From assembly GCF_001420005.1 (NCBI RefSeq), contig NZ_LJAK01000004.1:124001-188000 (forward strand): a stretch of 64,000 nucleotides of DNA, in the 5' to 3' direction. The translations under genes and the position numbers were made by a program. The notes under the pieces are model-generated. The model was given only the letters and a program-made list of their open reading frames with translations. It was not told the DNA's origin and did no database searches. Below are positions 52,720 to 63,226 of this stretch, piece by piece (positions within the stretch are counted from its first letter, which is position 1; each line of letters starts with the position of its first letter). This stretch comes from Loktanella sp. 3ANDIMAR09 (lineage in GTDB: Bacteria > Pseudomonadota > Alphaproteobacteria > Rhodobacterales > Rhodobacteraceae).

Positions 52720-53520
52720 TCTTGATCCGGTCGCCCCACCCTGCCCCATCATGCGTTCCAGATCGCGCACGGTGCCCGCCAGCTTGGGCCCCACTTCTTC
52801 GCGCATCCGTGCCACGCTCAGCGCGGCGGGCATGGCACCACAGGTGAAAACAACCGGTTCACCCAGTTCACGCGCATGAAACGGCACGGCCACGGCGTGA
52901 ATGTTGGCCGCGAAATAGCTGTCGGGATCGGTGATCACATAGCCTTGGGTCATCAACTGGTTCTGGGCATCGGCCCGGTCGGTCTGCGCCTGCTGGACCG
53001 TCAGCCCCTTGTCGCCAACGGCCTCTTGCAATGTCGCGGCAAAGGCATCGTCGCCAAGCGCGCCGAACATCGCATGCCCCGACGACGATCCGTGGAACGG
53101 CAGACGGTGCCCCACCTCAAGCCAGAGTGAAGCGACATTGCGCGGACGCCATGTCTTGACGATCAGCATGCGCCCCGCATCCCGCACCAGCAGCAGCGAC
53201 AAGGTGCCGGTGTCATCGGCCAGCCGCTGCATCAGCGGCCCCGACAGATCCACAAAGGACAGCGACGCGCTGGCCATGTTGCCCAGCGCCAGCAAGGCGG
53301 GTCCGGGACGGTAACGGTCGTGGCGCCGGGCATGCGTCAGATATCCCAGCGACTGCAACGTGAATGTCAGCCGCGAAACCGTCGATTTCGGCAGCCCGGT
53401 CCGGTCTGCGATTTCAGCGTTGCCCAACCCGTCGTCCGATGGCCGGAAGGCCCGTAAAACACTCAGCCCCCGTGCGAGGGTCGTGGCAAAGCGCCGGTCC
53501 TTTTCCAGATCACCGTCCAT
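52711..53520 (-). CDS. IclR-family transcriptional regulator
   Basis: A 269-residue regulator. The winged helix includes GLGNAEIADRTGLPKSTVSR near 33-52 and TLQSLGYL; the effector domain includes FHGSSSGHAMFGAL near 145. IclR proteins respond to small organic acids. It sits between the pim-like operon and the TRAP operon on the same strand, and both have matching double palindromes. ATG at 53520 follows AGGAG with 8-base spacing; a GTG three codons earlier overlaps that site. Confidence 0.9.
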   Translation of the reverse strand: MDGDLEKDRRFATTLARGLSVLRAFRPSDDGLGNAEIADRTGLPKSTVSRLTFTLQSLGYLTHARRHDRYRPGPALLALGNMASASLSFVDLSGPLMQRLADDTGTLSLLLVRDAGRMLIVKTWRPRNVASLWLEVGHRLPFHGSSSGHAMFGALGDDAFAATLQEAVGDKGLTVQQAQTDRADAQNQLMTQGYVITDPDSYFAANIHAVAVPFHARELGEPVVFTCGAMPAALSVARMREEVGPKLAGTVRDLERMMGQGGATGSRDL

Positions 53521-53553
53521 CCGGGTCACTCCTGTTCGTTATGTCCCGACCAG

Positions 53554-54894
53554 CTATAGCGAATTCGGAATCAAAAGCGAAATGATCGGAAAGGACATGA
53601 TGAGGATCAGCACCAGCACATCAATCGCCAGAAACCGCGTGATCCCAGAAAAGATGCGGTCGATTGGCACGGCCTTGCCGACCACGTTGCTGATGACGAA
53701 CACGTTCAGGCCCACAGGCGGTGTGATCAGGCCGATTTCCAGCAGCTTGATCACGACGACGCCGAACCAGATCAGGTTGAAACCATAGCTTTCGACCAGC
53801 GGCACCATCAGGGGCAGCGTCAGCACCATGATCCCGATGGGATCAAGGAACATCCCCAGCACCAGGTAGATCAGCGCGATTGCGGCCAGCAGCACGACGG
53901 GCGACAGCTGTGCATCGCTGACACCATTGACGATCACCGGGGCCACGCCGGTCAGCGCGATGAAGGCCACGAAAATCTTGGCCGCAGCGGCGATCAGGAA
54001 AATGGCAGAGGTCTGGATGCAGGTTTCCCGCAGGCTTTCCCACAGGTCGGTCAGCGTCAGCTTGCGCTGCGCGAAACCGATCAGGATGGCGGCCGCCACG
54101 CAGATCGCCGCAGCCTCGGTCGCAGTGAAAAATCCACCATAGATCCCACCGACGATCAGACCGAACAGCGCCAATGCCGGCCATGCGCCGACGGCCGCTA
54201 GCCACTTGTCACGCCCGGTGATCACGCCTGTGAACGCCGGTGCCGCACTCGGCTTGCGTTTCACCCAGATAAAGATCGTCAGCAAAAAGCCCAGCAAAGA
54301 CAGAATGCCCGGCAGGATACCGGCCAGAAACAGCGACGAGATCGAGGTCTCGGTGAAAATCCCGTAGATGATGAACAACACCGACGGCGGGATCAGCGAT
54401 CCCAGCGTGCCGCCAGCGGCCACCGATGCGGTGGCAAGGCTCTTGTCATAGCCCATGCGCAGCATTTCGGGCGAACAGATGCGGCCCATCGTGGATGCAC
54501 AGGCGATGGATGACCCCGTGATCGCGGAAAATCCGCCGCAGCCCACGACCGACGCCATTGCAACGCCGCCCGGCACGCGAGCCAGCCAGACCCGCGCTGC
54601 GTCGTAGATTCGCGTCGTGATATCGGCCCGATAGGCAATATGGCCCAACGCGATGAACAGCGGGATCATCGAAAGATCATAAGAGTGGATGAGGTCGAAC
54701 GAATTGGAAAACACCAGTGATGTCGTCGGCCTGACCGCACGATCCGGCGTGAACGCCCCCGTCCGCGTGGCAAAGATGACGAATGTGCCGATCGTTCCGA
54801 TGGCCGCCAGTGCGAATGCAATCGGCACCCGGATGGCCAGCAGGCCGATCACGGCGGCAAAGGCACAAAGGCCGATGATGGATCCGTCGATCAT
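53554..54894 (-). CDS. TRAP transporter large permease (DctM)
   Basis: A 446-residue membrane protein with about 12 helices. GCGGFSAITGSSIACASTMG near 126, ATASVAAGGTLGSLIPPSVL near 160 and a late GLITPPVGLNVFV are DctM landmarks. ATG at 54894 overlaps the dctQ stop (ATGA). With the DctQ and DctP proteins it probably imports a dicarboxylate or similar acid feeding the neighbouring beta-oxidation operon. An open frame extends further upstream but overlaps dctQ. Confidence 0.92.
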   Translation of the reverse strand: MIDGSIIGLCAFAAVIGLLAIRVPIAFALAAIGTIGTFVIFATRTGAFTPDRAVRPTTSLVFSNSFDLIHSYDLSMIPLFIALGHIAYRADITTRIYDAARVWLARVPGGVAMASVVGCGGFSAITGSSIACASTMGRICSPEMLRMGYDKSLATASVAAGGTLGSLIPPSVLFIIYGIFTETSISSLFLAGILPGILSLLGFLLTIFIWVKRKPSAAPAFTGVITGRDKWLAAVGAWPALALFGLIVGGIYGGFFTATEAAAICVAAAILIGFAQRKLTLTDLWESLRETCIQTSAIFLIAAAAKIFVAFIALTGVAPVIVNGVSDAQLSPVVLLAAIALIYLVLGMFLDPIGIMVLTLPLMVPLVESYGFNLIWFGVVVIKLLEIGLITPPVGLNVFVISNVVGKAVPIDRIFSGITRFLAIDVLVLILIMSFPIISLLIPNSL

Positions 54895-55424
54895 GACTTG
54901 TCCCCGTCTTCGGTAAAGCTGGCGGTGGTGGTTTGCGACATCTGCGGAACACCGCCGCGGCGCAGGGTGCGGACATCCCCGATCACCAGCAACAGCAGGC
55001 GCAGCCAGCAAAACGACATGCCGATCAGGAACAGCACGCGGCCGGGCCATTTCGGCAGGTTCAGCTGTCCGAAATAATACGAACCACCCGTGATCGCATG
55101 CGCGGCCTCGTTCCAGCCCGCATAGAGCAGCGGCGACAGGGCCAGCAGGCCCATCACGCCACCGACCACAACCAGCCAGCCCTGGGTGCGCAGTGGCATC
55201 CGGTTTGACAGAAATTCCACGACGATATGCGCCCGGGCCGTCGTGGCAGCGGCCAGCGGCAGCACGATGGCCATGACCATCAATTCGCGCACCATGACGA
55301 TGGTGTCGGGAATACCCCCATTGACCGTCACGCGCAGCGCCACGCTGATCGTGATCAGCGCACCCAGTGCCACCACGGCGCAACACGCCAGGTCAAGCAG
55401 CAGCCGTTCGATGCGATACAGCAT
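54891..55424 (-). CDS. TRAP transporter small permease (DctQ)
   Basis: A 177-residue protein with four predicted helices (about 12-30, 48-65, 83-103, 130-150) and the DctQ-type sequence LPLAAATTARAHIVVEFLSN in the second. It joins DctM in the TRAP membrane complex. It is separated from the binding-protein gene by a hairpin and overlaps dctM by 4 bases. Confidence 0.88.
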   Translation of the reverse strand: MLYRIERLLLDLACCAVVALGALITISVALRVTVNGGIPDTIVMVRELMVMAIVLPLAAATTARAHIVVEFLSNRMPLRTQGWLVVVGGVMGLLALSPLLYAGWNEAAHAITGGSYYFGQLNLPKWPGRVLFLIGMSFCWLRLLLLVIGDVRTLRRGGVPQMSQTTTASFTEDGDKS

Positions 55425-55446
55425 CTGTTGTCCTCAAACTGTCAGA

Positions 55447-55484
55447 AAAGAAAAGGCCCGCGATGCAAATAAGCACCGCGGGCC
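55447..55484 (-). terminator. Attenuator-like terminator after the TRAP dctP gene
   Basis: An 8-bp stem (GGCCCGCG / CGCGGGCC at 55455-55462 and 55477-55484) with a 14-base loop, followed on the minus strand by TTTTCTTTTC. It stands between dctP and dctQ, so read-through would give less permease than binding protein. Confidence 0.75.
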
Positions 55485-55492
55485 CGCCGGTT

Positions 55493-56536
55493 TCAGCGAT
55501 CCCAGGGATAGCCCTGGGCGTCGCGCTCTGCCGTGAATTCGGCCAGCAGCGTGCGATAGCGATCCAGCATGCCCGCGCCGTCCAGACCTGCGGCGTTGGC
55601 CTGTTCGATCCAGGTGTCGATATAGGGCGCACCGCGCGCCACCAGCTTGTCGCGTTCCGCCGCGTCCAGCGTGATCACCTCGACACCGGCGTCTTGCATG
55701 GTCTGCACTGCGGCGTCGTTGTCGGCATTGATCAGCCGGCCCAGCGTATCGGCCATGCCGACACCGGCGTCATTCAGCGCCTGCTGGTGTTCCGGGCTGA
55801 GCGCGTCGTAGGCGAACTTGTTCATGAAGATGCCCAGCGCACCGACCTGACCCCAATCCATCAGCGTGTAGCTGGTCATGACCTCTTGCTGTTTCAGCGC
55901 GGCCACGGCGTAGGAATACCCCTGAGAGCAATCCAGCAACCCGGTGTCCAGGCCCTGATATGCGTCATAGATCGACATGGCGACCATGTTGGCCCCCAGA
56001 TCATTGAACACCTTGCCATAGGCACCGACGCCACGCACCTTCAGACCGTCGATGTCTTCAGCCGTGCGGATCGCCGTATCCTTGCAGCCGATATTGACGG
56101 CGGATGTGGTGAATGTGCCCAGATAAACCAGACCCTGATCGGCCAGATTGGCGGCGATTGACGGATCGGTGCGCATCAGCGCATCCGTCGCACGCATCCC
56201 GACCCAGGCGTCGGCGTTTTGCAAGGGCAGATCTGCGATGCCGTAAGCCACCATTTCCTGCGGAAAATACACGCCAATGATCGTGCCGAGGTCTGCCACA
56301 CCATCGCTGACCCCCTGCAATGCCGCATCGGCCTTGAACAGGGCACCGCCCCATTGGATGTCAATTTGCAGATCGCCATTCGTGCGGGCCGTCACATCAT
56401 CCGCGAACGCCTGCGTGGCGACAGCGCGCGCGCCCCGGTTCGGCCCCGCCTCACCCAAGATCAGCGTGGTCTGCGCGGCTACCGATGTTGCCATCAAACC
56501 CAGCGATACCGCCGCCGCTGCCAAAGTCCTCGTCAT
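55493..56536 (-). CDS. TRAP transporter substrate-binding protein (DctP)
   Basis: A 347-residue periplasmic protein with signal peptide MTRTLAAAAVSLGLMATSVAAQ. The DctP body has DLQIDIQWGGALFKADAALQ near 55, IDGLKVRGVGAYGKVFNDLG near 160 and a QGLDTGLLDC segment near 190. ATG at 56536 follows GGGAGGAGCG. It is the first gene of the TRAP operon downstream of the double IclR-type operator; a dicarboxylate ligand is inferred from regulation and context only. Confidence 0.9.
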   Translation of the reverse strand: MTRTLAAAAVSLGLMATSVAAQTTLILGEAGPNRGARAVATQAFADDVTARTNGDLQIDIQWGGALFKADAALQGVSDGVADLGTIIGVYFPQEMVAYGIADLPLQNADAWVGMRATDALMRTDPSIAANLADQGLVYLGTFTTSAVNIGCKDTAIRTAEDIDGLKVRGVGAYGKVFNDLGANMVAMSIYDAYQGLDTGLLDCSQGYSYAVAALKQQEVMTSYTLMDWGQVGALGIFMNKFAYDALSPEHQQALNDAGVGMADTLGRLINADNDAAVQTMQDAGVEVITLDAAERDKLVARGAPYIDTWIEQANAAGLDGAGMLDRYRTLLAEFTAERDAQGYPWDR

Positions 56537-56553
56537 CGTCGCTCCTCCCAGAA

Positions 56554-56590
56554 CTTCCAATAAGTAGAATACCATTCCACTATACGGAAT
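56554..56590. promoter_or_regulatory. Double IclR-type operator at the TRAP promoter
   Basis: The strong site ATTCCACTATACGGAAT at 56574-56590 differs from the pim-promoter site at two symmetric positions. A weaker copy, CTTCCAATAAGTAGAAT at 56554-56570, lies 20 bases nearer the gene, the same spacing and order as at 52681-52717. Confidence 0.75.
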
Positions 56591-56692
56591 TGAGATTCGG
56601 AGCAAGCCAGCATTCACCCGCGCCGCGACATGCGCGATCCGCCACCAGCCACGACAGGCGGCGGACCAATATTCACGATGAAAATGGGGGCG

Positions 56693-57481
56693 TCAGACCG
56701 ACGTGGTGTCCGAAATGTCTGACCGACAGACCTGCACCTGCGTGTCCCAGCCCGCGCACCGCTCGGCCAGATCGGGCGAAACAGGTGCATCGGTTACAAA
56801 GATATCGATCCCCGACAAGGACCCGATCTGTGCGGGGGCCTTGCGTTTGAACTTGGTATGGTCGGCGAGCAGGATCTTGCGGCGGGACTGCCCCAGGATC
56901 GTCTGGCTGACGCCGACCTCGCGCAGGTCGAAATCCAGAATATCGCCGTCATGATCGACCGCCGAACACCCGATGACGCCAAAGTCGAACTTGAATTTCC
57001 GGATTGCGGCCGTGGTAATGTCACCGGTCAGACCGCCATCCGACTGGCGCAACGCGCCGCCGGTCACGACGACCTCGCAGTCGGGGTTGCGCGCGAGGAT
57101 GTTGGCCACGTTCATGTTGTTGGTGACGACCAGCAGGTTGCGATGATGCAGCAGCTCGTTTGCGACAGCTTCGGTGCTGGTCCCGATATTGAGAAAGATC
57201 GCGCAATCCTCGGGGATCATGGCCGCACAGGCACGCGCCATCGCGGTCTTGCCTTCGGCATTCAGGCGGCGGCGTTCCTCGTAGGCGATGTTGATCGTGC
57301 CCGACGGCAGCACGGCACCGCCGTGGACCCGTTCCAGCTTACCCGCGTCGGCCAGATCGCTGAGGTCGCGCCGGATCGTCTGCAAGGTCACACCCAGATG
57401 CTCGGCCAGATGTTCCACCGTCACCTTGCCGTCGCGTCGCGCAATTTCGAGGATTTCAGGGTGTCTGATGCTTTGCGACAT
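56693..57481 (-). CDS. glpR: DeoR-family repressor GlpR
   Basis: A 262-residue DeoR-type regulator. The helix-turn-helix VTVEHLAEHLGVTLQTIRRD lies near 20-39, followed by LERVHGGAV; the sugar-phosphate domain includes EGKTAMARACAAMIPEDC near 76 and NIGTSTEAVANEL. Divergence from glpD identifies it as the glycerol-3-phosphate repressor. ATG at 57481 is set by the family N-terminus. The frame is open upstream, but that part is the shared promoter. Confidence 0.9.
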   Translation of the reverse strand: MSQSIRHPEILEIARRDGKVTVEHLAEHLGVTLQTIRRDLSDLADAGKLERVHGGAVLPSGTINIAYEERRRLNAEGKTAMARACAAMIPEDCAIFLNIGTSTEAVANELLHHRNLLVVTNNMNVANILARNPDCEVVVTGGALRQSDGGLTGDITTAAIRKFKFDFGVIGCSAVDHDGDILDFDLREVGVSQTILGQSRRKILLADHTKFKRKAPAQIGSLSGIDIFVTDAPVSPDLAERCAGWDTQVQVCRSDISDTTSV

Positions 57482-57705
57482 GAACGTGATCCAATGGCTT
57501 TTCTTGCAATATGACAGGAAAACCGAACATCGCCCATCCCATACCGCACCTGTGATTGTCGAAAACACGACGAAACGCGCGAAATTCGTCCCGAAACCGG
57601 CTTCTAACATGCGCATTTCCGCAAAAACGAAAATAACCGAAAAAATATCTTTTCTTTTCTGCACGCCCTTGCAATGCTGAACGCAGGAATTTGGGGGGAT
57701 TCACT
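57482..57705. promoter_or_regulatory. glpR/glpD divergent promoter with phased CGAAA repeats
   Basis: CGAAA occurs on the plus strand at 57560, 57571, 57580, 57592, 57628 and 57638, with spacings of 11, 9, 12, 36 and 10 bases, close to multiples of one helix turn. Direct repeats on one helix face are typical of DeoR-family operators. The last ~70 bases before glpD are A/T-rich and probably include its promoter. Confidence 0.6.
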
Positions 57706-59289
57706 TTGGCGAACGATCGCGAGATCCGCGACCTGCTGGTCATCGGCGGTGGCATCAATGGCTGTGGGATTGCGCGTGATGCGGCGGGGCGCGGCCTGAC
57801 CGTCACCCTGGCCGAGATGTCGGACCTTGCCTCTGCGACCTCCTCTGCGTCGACCAAACTGTTTCACGGCGGATTGCGCTATCTGGAATTCTTTGAATTC
57901 CGGCTGGTCCGCGAGGCGTTGTTGGAACGTGAAACACTGCTGCGGGCGATGCCGCACATCAGCTGGCCGATGCGGTTTGTGCTGCCCTACCACGCCGACA
58001 TGCGGTTCGACAGCGACACACCGACGTCGAAAATCCTGTCGCGTGTCATGCCATGGATGCGCGGACGCCGCCCCGCCTGGCTGATCCGACTGGGTCTGTT
58101 CCTCTATGACAACCTGGGCGGACGCCAGATCCTGCCGGGGACGAAAACGCTGGACCTGACCCGCGGACCAGAGGGCGCGCCGCTGAACCCGCGTTTCGCC
58201 AAGGCCTATGAATACAGCGATTGCTGGGTCGAGGATTCGCGACTGGTGGTGCTGAACGCGCGCGACGCGGAACTGCGCGGCGCGCAGGTGCTGACCCGGA
58301 CCAAGGTGATGTCGGCCAAGGTGCAGGACGGACTGTGGTCGGTGACGATGCAGGACACCGAAACAGGCCACCAGCGCGTGATCCGTGCACGGATGGTCGT
58401 CAATGCAGGCGGTCCCTGGGTGGGTCAGATCCTGCGACAGCAGATCGGGTCCAACAGCCAGGACGACGTGCGGCTGGTGCGGGGCAGCCATATCGTGACC
58501 AAACGCCTCTTTGACCACGACAAATGCTATTTCTTTCAGGGGACCGACGGGCGCATCATGTTCGCCATCCCCTACGAGACGGATTTCACCCTGATCGGCA
58601 CAACCGACCAGGAACACGATGACCTGTCTGCACGTCCCGTCTGCACGCCTGCTGAAAAACAATACATGATCGATTTCGTGAACGCCTATCTGCGTGACCC
58701 GATTTCCACCAAGGACATCGTCTGGTCCTATTCCGGTGTACGCCCGCTGTTCGACGAAGGGGCCAGTTCCGCCACGGCAGCGACCCGCGACTATACGCTG
58801 AAACTGGACGACAGCGCAGGTGCGCCCGCGCTGAACATCTTTGGCGGCAAGATCACGACCTACCGCCGCCTGGCCGAAAGCGCGCTGGAAAAGATCGGCC
58901 AGCGGCTGGACGTGGCACAGGGTCCTTGGACCGCAGGCGTACCGCTGCCCGGTGGCGATTTTCCGGTCGGTGACGTGGATCGCCAGATCGCGACCCTGCG
59001 CAATGCCTACCCGTTTCTGGACGATCGCTGGGCCACCCGCCTGATCCGCGCCTATGGCACCGATGCACAGCTGATCCTGGGCGATGCCGCCAGCGCAGCA
59101 GACCTTGGGCCTGCGTTCGGTGCCACGCTGACAGCCGCAGAGGTCGATTGGCTGATGACCCGCGAATACGCCCGCACCGCCGAGGACATCCTGTTTCGCC
59201 GCAGCAAACTGGGTCTGCGCGACACCGATACAGCCGCACTTGACGCCTATATGACCGACCGCCGCCAGCAATTGAAGGACATCGCATGA
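57706..59289 (+). CDS. glpD: Glycerol-3-phosphate dehydrogenase (FAD)
   Basis: A 527-residue flavoenzyme. DLLVIGGGINGCGIARDAAG near residue 8 binds FAD, STKLFHGGLRYLEFFEF near 52 is the GlpD signature, and FGGKITTYRRLAE near 383 the second. It oxidises glycerol-3-phosphate to DHAP at the membrane and passes electrons to quinone. TTG at 57706 is preferred because the G-rich ribosome-binding site lies 6 bases before it; a TTG at 57691 would contain that site. It overlaps glpS by four bases. Confidence 0.93.
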   Translation: MANDREIRDLLVIGGGINGCGIARDAAGRGLTVTLAEMSDLASATSSASTKLFHGGLRYLEFFEFRLVREALLERETLLRAMPHISWPMRFVLPYHADMRFDSDTPTSKILSRVMPWMRGRRPAWLIRLGLFLYDNLGGRQILPGTKTLDLTRGPEGAPLNPRFAKAYEYSDCWVEDSRLVVLNARDAELRGAQVLTRTKVMSAKVQDGLWSVTMQDTETGHQRVIRARMVVNAGGPWVGQILRQQIGSNSQDDVRLVRGSHIVTKRLFDHDKCYFFQGTDGRIMFAIPYETDFTLIGTTDQEHDDLSARPVCTPAEKQYMIDFVNAYLRDPISTKDIVWSYSGVRPLFDEGASSATAATRDYTLKLDDSAGAPALNIFGGKITTYRRLAESALEKIGQRLDVAQGPWTAGVPLPGGDFPVGDVDRQIATLRNAYPFLDDRWATRLIRAYGTDAQLILGDAASAADLGPAFGATLTAAEVDWLMTREYARTAEDILFRRSKLGLRDTDTAALDAYMTDRRQQLKDIA

Positions 59290-60365
59290 CACTGGAACTT
59301 GACAGCGTCAGCCATGTGGTCGGCGCTCAGACCTATATCCATCCGACTGACCTGACCTTGGAAAAGGGCACGATGAACGTGCTGCTGGGGCCGACCTCGG
59401 CGGGCAAGACCACGTTGATGCGCCTGATGGCCGGGCTGGACGTGCCGACCCAAGGCCGGATCCGCTGGAACGGGACCGATGTCACCGGCGTGCGCGTGCA
59501 GGACCGTCAGATCGCGATGGTTTACCAGCAGTTCATCAACTATCCCGCGATGAGCGTTTACGACAACATCGCCTCGCCCATGAAACTGATGGGGCTGGCG
59601 AAATCCGAAATCGACCGCCGCGTGCGCGACACGGCAGAGCTGATGCAGCTGACGCCCATGCTGGACCGCAAGCCGCTGGAACTGTCGGGCGGCCAGCAGC
59701 AACGCTGCGCGCTGGCGCGGGCCTTGGTGAAAAACGCAGGTCTGGTCCTGCTGGACGAACCGCTGGCCAACCTCGACTACAAACTGCGCGAGGAATTGCG
59801 CGCGGAAATCCCGCGCATCTTTGCGGAATCCGGGTCGATCTTTGTCTATGCAACGACCGAACCCGAAGAAGCGCTGCTGTTGGGTGGCAACTGCGCCACC
59901 CTGTGGGAAGGCCGCGTGACGCAATTCGGCCCGACCGCGCAGGTGTACCGCAACCCGCAAGATGCGACGACGGCGCGGGTGTTTTCCGACCCACCGATGA
60001 ATTTCCTGACGGTCGAAAAACGCGGCGACACGCTGCATTTCGGTCAGAACGAAACCATGCCCGCAGGCCGCATCACAGCCGCCGACGGCACCTATCAGCT
60101 GGGGTTCCGCCCCAATCACCTGACACTGGAGGCCGGACCGGACAGCATCCGTTTCGACACCAGGCTGTCGGTCATGGAAATCACCGGGTCCGAAACCTTT
60201 GTGCATCTGTCCCATCATGGTGCTGCCTGGGTCGGACTGATCCACGGCATCCGCGACCTGACACCGGGGCAGGCCCTGCCCGTCTACCTTGATCCATCCC
60301 GCGTCTATCTGTTCGCGCAGGATGGTGCACTGGTCGCCACGGCCCCCTATGCGGAGGCCGCGTAG
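59286..60365 (+). CDS. glpS: Glycerol ABC transporter ATP-binding protein GlpS
   Basis: A 359-residue ATPase: Walker A GPTSAGKTT near 35, signature LSGGQQQRCALARA near 134, Walker B LVLLDEPLANLDY near 154, and a C-terminal regulatory OB domain (about 240-355). The H-loop position reads YATTEPEEA, with Thr instead of the usual His. Coupled to glpD by ATGA, as in the rhizobial glpDSTPQUV operon for glycerol uptake. Confidence 0.9.
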   Translation: MTLELDSVSHVVGAQTYIHPTDLTLEKGTMNVLLGPTSAGKTTLMRLMAGLDVPTQGRIRWNGTDVTGVRVQDRQIAMVYQQFINYPAMSVYDNIASPMKLMGLAKSEIDRRVRDTAELMQLTPMLDRKPLELSGGQQQRCALARALVKNAGLVLLDEPLANLDYKLREELRAEIPRIFAESGSIFVYATTEPEEALLLGGNCATLWEGRVTQFGPTAQVYRNPQDATTARVFSDPPMNFLTVEKRGDTLHFGQNETMPAGRITAADGTYQLGFRPNHLTLEAGPDSIRFDTRLSVMEITGSETFVHLSHHGAAWVGLIHGIRDLTPGQALPVYLDPSRVYLFAQDGALVATAPYAEAA

Positions 60366-60366
60366 C

Positions 60367-61445
<1,079 letters not shown>

Positions 61446-61449
<4 letters not shown>

Positions 61450-62318
61450 ACAAGACCGTCAATCAAAAGGCGTGGTTCCTGATCCTGCCCGTGCTGATCC
61501 TTGTCGCGTTTTCCGCCGTGATCCCGCTGATGACAGTGGTGAACTATTCGGTGCAGGACACATTCGGGAACAACCAGTTTTTCTGGGCGGGCCTCGATTG
61601 GTTCGATGATATGCTGCATTCGGACCGGATGTGGGACGCATTGGGCCGTCAGTTGTTGTTCTCTGGCATCATTCTGGCGATCGAGGTGCCGCTGGGCATC
61701 CTTGTCGCGCTCAACATGCCGAAAAAGGGGTTTTGGGCCTCATTCTGTCTGGTCGTGATGTCACTGCCGCTGCTGATCCCGTGGAACGTCGTCGGCACGA
61801 TCTGGCAGATCTTTGGCCGGGTCGATATCGGGCTGCTGGGCTACACGCTGGATGCGCTGGGGATCGACTACAACTATACCCAAGACACGCTGGACGCCTG
61901 GATCACGGTGATCGTCATGGACGTCTGGCACTGGACGTCGCTGGTGGCGCTTCTGGCCTATGCGGGCCTGCGGTCCATCCCTGACGCCTATTATCAGGCC
62001 GCCAAGATCGATCAGGCCAGCCGCTGGGCCGTGTTCCGCTATATCGAACTGCCCAAGATGGCGGGCGTGCTGATGATCGCGATCCTGTTGCGGTTCATGG
62101 ACAGCTTCATGATCTACACCGAACCATTCGTCGTCACCGGTGGCGGTCCGGGCAATGCCACGACCTTCTTGTCGATCGACCTGGTGAAAATGGCGCTGGG
62201 TCAATTCGACCTGGGCCCGGCGGCGGCGTTCAGCCTGATGTATTTCCTCGTGATCCTCGCGATTTCATGGGTGTTCTACACCGTCATGACGACCTTAGAT
62301 AACCGGGATGGCAAATGA
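61446..62318 (+). CDS. glpP: Glycerol ABC transporter permease GlpP
   Basis: A 290-residue permease with six helices, beginning AWFLILPVLILVAFSAVIPL. The EAA loop is DAYYQAAKIDQASRWAVFRY near 180-199, typical of the MalF-type (CUT1) sugar permeases. ATG overlaps the glpT stop, and its stop overlaps the glpQ start. Confidence 0.9.
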
Positions 62319-63202
62319 TGACCGACACAACCATGCCAAGCGTCGCCCAGACCGATGACGCGATGACCATCGAAAAACCCCGCACCGCGCAGCGCCGGTT
62401 CCGCCCGTCGGGCAGTGCGGTGGTGATGGGTCTGTATCTGCTGTTCCTGATGCTGCCGATCTATTGGCTGCTGAACATGAGCCTCAAGACGAACTCTGAA
62501 ATCCTCGGCTCGTTCAGCCTGTGGCCGCGTGACCTGACATTCGCCAATTATGCGCTGATCCTGACGGATTCCAGCTGGTACATGGGCTACGTCAATTCGC
62601 TGATCTACGTTGTGTTGAATACGGCGATCAGCCTCGCCGTCGCCCTGCCCGCGGCCTATGCCTTCAGCCGCTACAGCTTCATGGGGGACAAGCACCTGTT
62701 CTTTTGGTTGCTGACGAACCGCATGGCCCCGCCTGCCGTTTTCGCGCTGCCGTTCTTTCAGCTCTATTCGTCCATCGGACTGTTCGACACACATATCGCC
62801 GTGGCGCTGGCGCATTGCCTGTTCAACGTGCCGCTGGCTGTTTGGATCCTTGAGGGATTCATGCGCGGCGTGCCCAAGGAAATCGACGAGACCGCCTATA
62901 TCGACGGCTATTCGTTCCCGGCGTTTTTCATCAAGATTTTCACCCCGCTGATCGCCAGCGGCATCGGGGTGGCTGCGTTTTTCTGTTTCATGTTCTCTTG
63001 GGTGGAACTGCTGCTGAGCCGGACACTGACATCCGTGGATGCAAAACCGATCGCCGCCACCATGACCCGCACCGTGGGCGCCGCCGGGGTCGACTGGGGC
63101 GTGCTGGCCGCCGCCGGTGTCCTGACCATCGTGCCCGGTGCCTTGGTCATCTATTTCGTACGCAACTACATCGCCAAGGGCTTTGCCCTGGGGCGGGTGT
63201 GA
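62315..63202 (+). CDS. glpQ: Glycerol ABC transporter permease GlpQ
   Basis: A 295-residue MalG-type permease with six helices after a cytosolic N-terminus of about 35 residues. The EAA loop GVPKEIDETAYIDGYSFPAF near 188-207 contacts the ATPases. The start overlaps glpP by ATGA. It is not the glycerophosphodiester phosphodiesterase also named GlpQ. Confidence 0.9.
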   Translation: MMTDTTMPSVAQTDDAMTIEKPRTAQRRFRPSGSAVVMGLYLLFLMLPIYWLLNMSLKTNSEILGSFSLWPRDLTFANYALILTDSSWYMGYVNSLIYVVLNTAISLAVALPAAYAFSRYSFMGDKHLFFWLLTNRMAPPAVFALPFFQLYSSIGLFDTHIAVALAHCLFNVPLAVWILEGFMRGVPKEIDETAYIDGYSFPAFFIKIFTPLIASGIGVAAFFCFMFSWVELLLSRTLTSVDAKPIAATMTRTVGAAGVDWGVLAAAGVLTIVPGALVIYFVRNYIAKGFALGRV

Positions 63203-63226
63203 TGCGCGCCTTGAGAGGAACCTATC

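Noticed and set aside
54895-55386. Upstream extension of the DctM frame to 610 codons, as if DctQM were fused
   Set aside because: The extension is an out-of-frame reading of dctQ, which has its own start, membrane helices and an ATGA overlap with dctM.
57604-59292. Minus-strand open frame of 562 codons
   Set aside because: Antisense shadow of glpD, which has clear FAD and signature motifs.
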